Source of the DNA: Campylobacterales bacterium
GTDB taxonomy: Bacteria > Campylobacterota > Campylobacteria > Campylobacterales > QNZT01
NCBI GenBank assembly: GCA_015662615.1
Contig: DQTU01000163.1
Location: forward strand, 1 to 5,085
DNA length: 5,085 nt
Direction: 5' to 3'
Position 1 is the stretch's first letter. The number at the start of each line of letters is the position of its first letter. A model generated the notes under the pieces. The model made no database searches. It had not been told where the DNA came from and saw nothing but the letters and a program-made list of their open reading frames with translations. Shown here piece by piece: positions 1-5,085 of the stretch. The position numbers and the translations under genes are program-made.

Positions 1-108
1 AAAGATAAGATTTCTCGAATTAGCCAGCTAGTCCTTCAAAATTTATATTTCAAATCTCACCCAAAACTAAGCTTTTGTGAGTACGGTTACCGTGTGGTAA
101 TTTCATAA
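1..108 (+). CDS. C-terminal end of an unrecognised protein (5' end outside window)
   Basis: Frame 1 is open from the left edge for 35 codons and ends in TAA at 106-108. The visible tail starts KDKISRISQL and ends EYGYRVVIS. It is moderately basic, has one cysteine, and shows no membrane segment or motif that I can assign. The stop overlaps the trpB ATG by one base (TAATG). This tight junction is the main evidence that the frame is a real gene and the upstream member of the same operon. In related genomes I recall apt (adenine phosphoribosyltransferase) before dedA-pepA-ychF, but this tail does not look like an Apt C-terminus, so I do not assign that name. The function cannot be read from 35 residues. 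Confidence 0.72.
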   Translation, partial: KDKISRISQLVLQNLYFKSHPKLSFCEYGYRVVIS

Positions 109-1313
109 TGTATATTCCTAAACCTTCACGATTTGATCCTGACAGCAATGGACACTTTGGAATTTTTGGCGGACGCTATGTTCCAGAAACTTTGATGCCA
201 ACACTTTTAAGCTTAGATGAAAACTACAAAAAAGTACGATTTGATAAAGAGTTTTGGTCTGAAGTTGATTACTACTATAAGCAGTATGTTGGTCGCCCTA
301 ATCCACTCTATTTTGCTGAAAATCTCTCCCGTGAACTTGGTGCAAAAATCTATCTCAAAAGAGAAGATCTAAACCATACTGGAGCGCATAAAATCAACCA
401 TACCGTAGCTCAAGCACTCTTAGCAAAAAGACTTGGAAAGAAAAAAGTAATTGCTGAAACAGGAGCGGGTCAACATGGCGTGGCAACAGCAACTACAGCA
501 GCTCTTTTTGGACTAGAATGTGAAATTTTCATGGGTGAAGTAGATGTCAAACGACAAGAGCTTAATGTCTTTAGAATGAAACTCTTAGGTGCAAAAGTAC
601 ACTCAGTAAAAAGTGGAAGCAGAACACTCAAAGATGCCATGAACGATGCAATTCGCCACTGGGTTACCCATGCTAGAGATACGTACTATATTATAGGAAC
701 TGTGGCAGGTCCTCATCCTTACCCAATGATGGTAAGAGATATACAATCCATTATCGGATATGAAGCAAGAGCACAAATCTTGGAAGCTGAAGATAGATTA
801 CCTGATTTGGTAGTTGCATGTATCGGTGGTGGAAGTAACGCTTTGGGAATCTTTAACCACTTTTTAGAAGATAAAGAGACAACATGTATAGGTATTGAAG
901 CTGGGGGATTTGGGCTAGATAGTAAACATGGAGCAAGTTTGGCAAAAGGACGACCTGGAGTTTTACATGGACAGATGAGTTATCTTTTGCAAGATGAAGA
1001 TGGACAAGTTTTAGAAGCACACTCCATTTCAGCAGGACTTGATTATCCAGGGATTGGACCAGAACATGCACACCTCAAAGAGCTTGGAGCAGCCCTTTAT
1101 GATTCTATCACAGATGATGAAGCACTTGAAGCATTTGTTTGGCTCTCTAAAAGCGAGGGGATTATTCCTGCATTTGAAAGCTCTCATGCTATAGCGTATC
1201 TCAAAAAAATACCTAAGGAAGAGATTAAAGATAAACTTATCATAGTTAATCTCTCTGGGCGTGGTGATAAAGATATGATGCAGGCAAAAGAGATTTTGCA
1301 TTTTGATGACTAA
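108..1313 (+). CDS. trpB: Tryptophan synthase beta chain
   Basis: This PLP enzyme condenses indole with L-serine to give L-tryptophan, the last step of tryptophan synthesis, normally in a cytosolic alpha2-beta2 complex with TrpA. At 401 residues it has the usual length for the TrpA-dependent (TrpB1) type. The N-terminal FGIFGGRYVPETLMP block is at 17-31. The PLP lysine is K95 in HTGAHKINH, and the catalytic glutamate is E117 in ETGAGQHG. The phosphate-binding GGGSNA loop is at 240-245, SAGLDYPGIGPEH at 308-320 includes D312 of the indole/communication region, and LSGRGDKD is at 382-389 with the serine that contacts the PLP ring nitrogen. The protein looks complete and active. The ATG overlaps the preceding stop (TAATG). 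Only weak G-rich sequence (GTGTGG) lies upstream, so translation probably depends on coupling. No trpA is adjacent, so its partner must be encoded elsewhere. Confidence 0.97.
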   Translation: MYIPKPSRFDPDSNGHFGIFGGRYVPETLMPTLLSLDENYKKVRFDKEFWSEVDYYYKQYVGRPNPLYFAENLSRELGAKIYLKREDLNHTGAHKINHTVAQALLAKRLGKKKVIAETGAGQHGVATATTAALFGLECEIFMGEVDVKRQELNVFRMKLLGAKVHSVKSGSRTLKDAMNDAIRHWVTHARDTYYIIGTVAGPHPYPMMVRDIQSIIGYEARAQILEAEDRLPDLVVACIGGGSNALGIFNHFLEDKETTCIGIEAGGFGLDSKHGASLAKGRPGVLHGQMSYLLQDEDGQVLEAHSISAGLDYPGIGPEHAHLKELGAALYDSITDDEALEAFVWLSKSEGIIPAFESSHAIAYLKKIPKEEIKDKLIIVNLSGRGDKDMMQAKEILHFDD

Positions 1314-1324
1314 GTGAGCTCGGA

Positions 1325-1903
1325 ATGGAAGAAACCCTTTTAAATCTACTTCAAGAATATGGATATATTATACTCTTCTTTTGGAGTATTTTAGAGGGAG
1401 AGTTAGGTCTTATCATGGGCGGTATCATGTGTCATACGGGACATATGAATGTTTATCTTGCTATATTTATCGCAGGTCTTGGTGGGTTTGCAGGGGATCA
1501 AATCTATTTTTATATAGGAAGATACTCTAAAAAGTATATCCATAAAAAGATGCGACACCATCGAAGGAAATTTGCTATTGCACATTTACTACTTAAACAG
1601 CATGGTTGGCCACTAATATTTGTACAGAGATATCTTTATGGGCTTCGTACCGTTATACCAATGTCTATCGGTGTTACAAGGTATAGTGCTAAAAAATTTG
1701 CATTTATTAATCTTATCAGTGCATGGGTTTGGGCGGCAATAACTATAGTTCCTGCCTATATATTTGGGGAAGAGATACTAAAAGTGTTAAGCTGGGCAAA
1801 AGATCATTGGTATTTAGCCTTAGCAATTTTTGGCTTGCTTCTTTTTGGAGCATACAGAGCGACAAAAACAATTGAAAAAAATTTAGAAAATAGGGGAAAA
1901 TAG
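1325..1903 (+). CDS. DedA-family inner-membrane protein, YohD-like
   Basis: DedA proteins are small inner-membrane proteins. In E. coli they support membrane potential, cell division and drug or pH tolerance, and related DedA/VTT proteins are implicated in lipid transport across the bilayer. This one has 192 residues, the same length as I recall for E. coli YohD. The visible blocks are EGE at 24-26, GGFAGDQIYFYIGR at 53-66 and FVQRYLYGLRTVIPMSIG at 99-116, with R102 and R108 spaced as in the family. YohD-type proteins carry Tyr (here Y105) where YqjA/YghB types have Pro. Hydrophobic stretches lie at about 12-35, 42-65, 126-148 and 161-177, with a basic loop (KKMRHHRRK) near 74-82. The gene starts 11 bases after trpB, with an SD-like AAGTGAG at 1312-1318, and overlaps pepA by one base. 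The transported substrate cannot be inferred here. Confidence 0.92.
   Translation: MEETLLNLLQEYGYIILFFWSILEGELGLIMGGIMCHTGHMNVYLAIFIAGLGGFAGDQIYFYIGRYSKKYIHKKMRHHRRKFAIAHLLLKQHGWPLIFVQRYLYGLRTVIPMSIGVTRYSAKKFAFINLISAWVWAAITIVPAYIFGEEILKVLSWAKDHWYLALAIFGLLLFGAYRATKTIEKNLENRGK
1892..1897 (+). promoter_or_regulatory. Ribosome binding site setting the GTG start of pepA
   Basis: AGGGGA lies inside the last codons of the dedA-like gene, five bases before the GTG at 1903. With the TAGTG stop/start overlap it supports the GTG as the pepA start. The next methionine in that frame is residue 178, far inside the conserved protein, so no nearby alternative exists. Confidence 0.8.
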
Positions 1904-3384
1904 TGAAATTTGAAATAATAGAAAAAAAAGTAGAAGAGATCCATGCTGATTGTGAATTTATTATCGTTATAGATGGAGATTTAGATCACAAATGGGTTCA
2001 AGACAAAGAAGATTTAGAGACACTTTCATTTGAGGGAAAAACTGAAGAGGTAGCATTTTTGCCTCATCAACATCGTGTCTATGTTGGAGCGGACTCATTT
2101 GATCGTGATGAGATTAGATTGGCTGTCTCATATGCAATCAATACCATTAAAAAATCAAAATATAAAACTGTAAAAATTGGTATTTATATAGATAAATGTC
2201 CAGTGACAAACACAAAAGCAATTGTTGAAGGTATCGTTCTTGGTAGTTATACATTTAATAAATATAAAACCGAAAAAAATAGTTGCAATATCAAAACAGT
2301 CACCATATCTTTGGAAGACTATAGTGAAAAAAAATTAGGTCTCTCACATGCACAAAAAGCGATAGCAGAAGCTCAAATTATAGCAGATGTTACCAATGAT
2401 GCCAAAGAGATTGTAAACTCAGTACCAGATGACATGACCCCTGAAAAACTTGCATGTGAGGCAGAAGAAATCGCAAAAGAACTTGAAAATGTTGAGTGTT
2501 TTATCGGTGATGAAAACTTTATGGAAGAACAAAAAATGGGTGCATTTTTAGCAGTTGGGAGGGCTAGTGAACATAAGCCAAGATTGATACACCTTACCTA
2601 TAAACCTAAAAATCCTTCAGCAAAATTTGTCTTTGTTGGTAAAGGGGTTACTTATGATAGCGGTGGGCTAAGTCTTAAACCTAGTGAGCACATGGTAAGT
2701 ATGAAAGCGGATAAAGGTGGAGCGGCAGCTGCCATGTCAATCTTAAAAGGAGCAGCAAAACTTGAAGTTCCTTTTGAAGTACATGCGATTATCGGAGCAT
2801 GTGAAAATATGATTGGTGGAAATGCGTATAAACCTGATGATGTATTGGTTGCAAAAAATGGAAAAACTATAGAAGTAAGAAATACCGACGCTGAGGGCAG
2901 ATTGGTTTTAGCGGACTGTCTCTGTTATGCTCAAGAATTTAAACCCGATTACTTAGTTGACCTTGCAACACTGACTGGAGCTTGTGTTGTGGCTGTTGGA
3001 GATTACACAACGGGTGTTATGGGGCATAGCAGTGCATTAAAACATTCAATCATGAGTTCAGCTTCTAAAAGTGGTGAACTTACTGGAAGTCTACCATTTA
3101 ACAGATATTTAAAGAAACTACTGAAAAGTTCTGTTGCCGATATCTCAAATATCAGCTCTTCAAGATATGGTGGAGCAATTACCGCTGCACTTTTTCTAGA
3201 TAATTTTATTAAAGAAGAGAATAAAGAGAAATGGATTCATCTTGATATCGCAGGCCCTGCATTTATCGAAAAAGATTGGGGATACAATCAAGCAGGTGCA
3301 AGTGGTGCAGGAGTCAGAATCTGTCTTTACTGGTTAAAAGACCACCAACATAAACTATCAAATCATCATAAGAAGGAGGCATAA
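1903..3384 (+). CDS. pepA: Leucyl aminopeptidase, M17 family
   Basis: This cytosolic two-metal (Zn/Mn) aminopeptidase removes N-terminal residues, leucine preferred, from short peptides. Family members form hexamers, and E. coli PepA also binds DNA. The protein has 493 residues, normal for M17. The N-terminal domain (about 1-140) is variable and the C-terminal catalytic domain is highly conserved. Aligned to E. coli numbering with a constant offset of 23, all active-site residues are present: K247 and D252 in GKGVTYDSGG, K259, D270 in MKADKGG, then D329, E331 and R333 in the signature NTDAEGRL (327-334). The start is a GTG overlapping the preceding stop. The C-terminal tail after YWLKD is histidine- and lysine-rich (H481, H483, H488, H489), and its last codons also form the ribosome binding site for ychF. 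Whether this protein also has the DNA-binding role cannot be told from sequence. Confidence 0.97.
   Translation: MKFEIIEKKVEEIHADCEFIIVIDGDLDHKWVQDKEDLETLSFEGKTEEVAFLPHQHRVYVGADSFDRDEIRLAVSYAINTIKKSKYKTVKIGIYIDKCPVTNTKAIVEGIVLGSYTFNKYKTEKNSCNIKTVTISLEDYSEKKLGLSHAQKAIAEAQIIADVTNDAKEIVNSVPDDMTPEKLACEAEEIAKELENVECFIGDENFMEEQKMGAFLAVGRASEHKPRLIHLTYKPKNPSAKFVFVGKGVTYDSGGLSLKPSEHMVSMKADKGGAAAAMSILKGAAKLEVPFEVHAIIGACENMIGGNAYKPDDVLVAKNGKTIEVRNTDAEGRLVLADCLCYAQEFKPDYLVDLATLTGACVVAVGDYTTGVMGHSSALKHSIMSSASKSGELTGSLPFNRYLKKLLKSSVADISNISSSRYGGAITAALFLDNFIKEENKEKWIHLDIAGPAFIEKDWGYNQAGASGAGVRICLYWLKDHQHKLSNHHKKEA
3373..3379 (+). promoter_or_regulatory. Strong ribosome binding site for ychF
   Basis: A full AAGGAGG lies five bases before the ATG at 3385 and within the last codons of pepA (Lys-Lys-Glu-Ala). 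It is the best Shine-Dalgarno match in the operon, so ychF probably has a high initiation rate of its own besides any coupling to pepA, whose stop codon directly abuts the ATG. Confidence 0.88.
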
Positions 3385-4485
3385 ATGGGTCTTAGTGTCG
3401 GAATCGTAGGACTTCCAAATGTCGGAAAATCAACAACTTTTAATGCCTTAACAAAAGCGCAAAATGCCCAAGCGGAAAATTATCCATTTTGTACCATTGA
3501 GCCAAATAAAGCGATAGTACCTGTACCAGATGCGAGATTAGCAGAACTTGCAAAGATTGTCAATCCTGAGAAGATTCAGTATTCTACGATTGACTTTGTA
3601 GATATTGCAGGGCTGGTTAAGGGTGCAAGTAAAGGTGAAGGACTTGGAAATAAATTCTTATCAAACATCAGAGAAGTAGAAGTCATGCTCCACATGGTGA
3701 GATGTTTTGAAGATGAAAATATCGTACATGTAGAGGGCGGCATAAATCCTCTAAGAGATATAGAGATCATTGAAGGTGAACTTATCTTTGCTGATATTGA
3801 GCAACTTGAAAAAAAGATAGCAAAACTCCAAAGAGATGCAAAGACAAAAAAAGATGCTCGTGCAAAACTTGAAATTGCAGAAGAACTTAAAGACCATCTT
3901 GATAACCTACAACCTGTCTCTACATTTAGCAAAATTGAGGATGAAACATTTTTAGAATTTGACCAAGAGTTACGGTTTTTGTCAAACAAAGAGATTATCT
4001 ACGGAGCCAATACTGATGAAGATGGACTTTTAGAAGATAATGAATATGTTAAAACATTAAAAGAGCATGCTTCTAAAAGTGGTTTTGAAGTCATCACACT
4101 TTGTGCCAAAATCGAAGAAGAGCTTGTAGGACTTGAAGATGATGAAGCTAAAGAGTTTTTAACAGAGTTAGGAATCCAAGAGAGTGGATTAGAGAAAATT
4201 ATCAAAACAGCATTTTCAAAACTAGGACTGATCTCATACTTTACAGCAGGCGTGATGGAAGTTCGTGCATGGACAATCACCAAAGGCTGGACAGCTCCAA
4301 AATCAGCTTCGGTTATTCATAATGACTTTGAAAAAGGTTTTATCCGTGCCGAGGTAATTGCATATGATGATTTTATAAAATTCTCTGGCGAAGCAGGTTC
4401 AAAAGATGCTGGGAAAATGAGACTTGAGGGAAAAGAGTACATCGTTGCCGATGGCGATGTGATGCATTTTAGATTTAATGTCTAA
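3385..4485 (+). CDS. ychF: Redox-regulated ATPase YchF (Obg-like ATPase, OLA1 family)
   Basis: YchF is a universally conserved cytosolic P-loop NTPase of the Obg group that binds ribosomes and prefers ATP over GTP. In E. coli it modulates translation and the response to oxidative stress. The protein has 366 residues, close to the 363 of E. coli. The G1 loop GLPNVGKST is at 9-17 and the G3 motif DIAG at 73-76. The G4 position reads NTDE (209-212), the NxxE form that replaces NKxD and explains the ATP preference in this family. A charged helical region at about 125-200 fits the coiled-coil insert. The C-terminal TGS domain spans about 281-366 and includes VRAWTITKGWTAPKSA and IHNDFEKGFIRAE. The protein is intact. 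It is the last gene of the + strand string, and its stop codon lies inside a long inverted repeat. Confidence 0.98.
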   Translation: MGLSVGIVGLPNVGKSTTFNALTKAQNAQAENYPFCTIEPNKAIVPVPDARLAELAKIVNPEKIQYSTIDFVDIAGLVKGASKGEGLGNKFLSNIREVEVMLHMVRCFEDENIVHVEGGINPLRDIEIIEGELIFADIEQLEKKIAKLQRDAKTKKDARAKLEIAEELKDHLDNLQPVSTFSKIEDETFLEFDQELRFLSNKEIIYGANTDEDGLLEDNEYVKTLKEHASKSGFEVITLCAKIEEELVGLEDDEAKEFLTELGIQESGLEKIIKTAFSKLGLISYFTAGVMEVRAWTITKGWTAPKSASVIHNDFEKGFIRAEVIAYDDFIKFSGEAGSKDAGKMRLEGKEYIVADGDVMHFRFNV

Positions 4486-4516
4486 CTAACCAAAGCTTAA
4501 AGCTTTGGTTAGTTAG
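4482..4516. terminator. Perfect inverted repeat between convergent genes, probable bidirectional terminator
   Basis: The left arm CTAACTAACCAAAGCTT (4482-4498) and its exact reverse complement (4500-4516) flank a single A at 4499. As RNA this would form about 15 base pairs with a TTAAA loop. The repeat starts in the last codon of ychF, includes its stop, and ends 12 bases before the stop of the minus-strand gene, so it is well placed to end transcripts from both sides. Neither side has a run of T after the stem, and the stem is AT-rich, so it is not a canonical intrinsic terminator. It could instead protect the mRNA 3' ends or act together with Rho. Confidence 0.6.
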
Positions 4517-4528
4517 GAGATAAAGGTA

Positions 4529-5085
4529 CTAGAAATCACCTGTTGCACCTGTAGCACCTGTAGTATGACCAGAAACAAAATGTCTAAGAGCAAAAACAAA
4601 AATTTCTGATGGACGCCCTTGAATTCTAAACGTAACAAATTTGTTTTCAAGACAACCAGGATCTTGTCTAATATATCCAGTTACCCACTTTCCATCAGCA
4701 TATATTTTAATTACATCACATTTTTCAGTGGCTGTCATAAAATGTCCATCTTTAGTTTTATGAGTTTGTAAAACTCCATCAACTGAAAATGGTGCTGATG
4801 CAAATGCACATTTAGGAAGTTTTACAGTAACTTCCATGCCACAATTTGTAAGTCTCCCTTGCAGCTCAGAAATATCAATAGTACCCGCAAAAAGTATAAT
4901 TTTCTCATCAGTATCAGGAACAGATTGAGCTAAAACAGTTGCATCTTCTAATTTATCTTGAGAAAGCTCCGTAGGACATTTTTGCACACAAGAAACTGTA
5001 CACGGATCACTTGGTGTACACTCACTTAATGCTGAAAACGTTTTATCTAATTTTATATTAGCAGTCTCTACCACTGAGCCAGTCG
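4529..5085 (-). CDS. Cysteine-rich protein with collagen-like C-terminal tail, partial (5' end outside window)
   Basis: The minus-strand frame ends in TAG at 4531-4529 and is open to the right window edge. A GTG at 5074 could be taken as the start, giving 181 residues. However, the frame continues upstream as T-G-S and no Shine-Dalgarno sequence lies in the 11 bases available, so the true start is probably outside. Numbering from that GTG, eight cysteines occur: C19, C25, C29 and C33 in a cluster, then C78, C89, C119 and C141. Residues 58-168 alternate hydrophobic and polar stretches in a way that suggests a beta-rich globular domain. No membrane segment is visible, and any signal peptide would lie outside the window. 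The tail ends GATGATGDF, three Gly-X-Y triplets. I do not recognise the family. Cysteines plus Gly-X-Thr triplets suggest a secreted or surface protein, but this is inference. Confidence 0.75.
   Translation of the reverse strand, partial: TGSVVETANIKLDKTFSALSECTPSDPCTVSCVQKCPTELSQDKLEDATVLAQSVPDTDEKIILFAGTIDISELQGRLTNCGMEVTVKLPKCAFASAPFSVDGVLQTHKTKDGHFMTATEKCDVIKIYADGKWVTGYIRQDPGCLENKFVTFRIQGRPSEIFVFALRHFVSGHTTGATGATGDF
4541..4567 (-). repeat. Three imperfect 9-bp direct repeats coding for Gly-X-Thr triplets
   Basis: On the + strand the units read TGTTGCACC, TGTAGCACC and TGTAGTATG. On the coding strand the first two encode Gly-Ala-Thr, and the third has degenerated to His-Thr-Thr in a shifted triplet register. 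Short in-frame units like these are typical of collagen-like coding sequence and can expand or contract by slippage without a frameshift. With so few copies the array may be only a remnant or the end of a longer design. Confidence 0.6.

Noticed and set aside
83..93. Small inverted repeat ACGGT-T-ACCGT just before trpB, considered as an operator
   Set aside because: It is only 5 bp per arm, lies inside the coding end of the upstream gene, and matches no operator I know. This length is expected by chance.
1..107. Possible trp leader or attenuator before trpB
   Set aside because: The stretch is an open frame ending at the trpB start. It has no tryptophan codons and no paired stem-loops with a T run.
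853..1585. Antisense open frames of 60 to 90 codons under trpB and the dedA-like gene
   Set aside because: They overlap strongly conserved coding sequence, resemble no family, and are the size expected by chance in AT-rich DNA.
3576..4283. Two antisense open frames of 137 and 94 codons under ychF
   Set aside because: Both lie wholly inside the conserved ychF gene. They are dominated by serine, as expected from reading its Glu/Lys/Leu codons backwards, and they have no convincing ribosome binding site or domain.
108..4485. The + strand genes as a novel defence or biosynthetic system
   Set aside because: trpB, pepA and ychF are complete, ordinary housekeeping genes with all key residues. The dedA-pepA-ychF order is, as I recall, conserved in Campylobacterota.
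5072..5074. GTG as the true start of the minus-strand gene
   Set aside because: The frame stays open to the window edge with T-G-S upstream, and no Shine-Dalgarno sequence is visible in the 11 bases available, so the gene is treated as partial.

Overview
The window reads as chromosomal DNA from a member of the Campylobacterota (the former Epsilonproteobacteria), most likely a free-living Sulfurimonas- or Sulfurovum-type organism. The base composition is AT-rich. The dedA-pepA-ychF gene order matches the conserved order I recall from Campylobacter jejuni and Helicobacter pylori, where an apt gene usually comes just before dedA. The protein sequences also resemble that phylum. This placement rests on recall and pattern, not on a database search.

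Positions 1-4485 hold a very compact, single-direction (+) gene string: the last 35 codons of an unrecognised gene, then trpB (tryptophan synthase beta chain), a DedA-family membrane protein of the YohD type, pepA (M17 leucyl aminopeptidase) and ychF (Obg-like ATPase). The junctions are a TAATG overlap, an 11-base gap, a TAGTG overlap and a stop codon directly abutting an ATG. With no room for internal promoters, the genes are probably co-transcribed and largely translationally coupled. The products do not form one pathway: tryptophan synthesis, membrane or lipid homeostasis, peptide turnover and a ribosome-associated ATPase. This is better seen as a housekeeping operon than a dedicated system. 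No trpA is visible next to trpB.

A perfect 17-bp inverted repeat at 4482-4516 overlaps the ychF stop codon and separates the string from a convergent minus-strand gene. That gene runs from its stop at 4529 to the right window edge with its frame still open, so its N-terminus lies outside. It encodes a cysteine-rich protein I do not recognise, ending in three collagen-like Gly-X-Y triplets. It is the only part of the window that looks accessory. I found no RNA genes, CRISPR arrays, insertion sequences or gene-free stretch over 300 bases.
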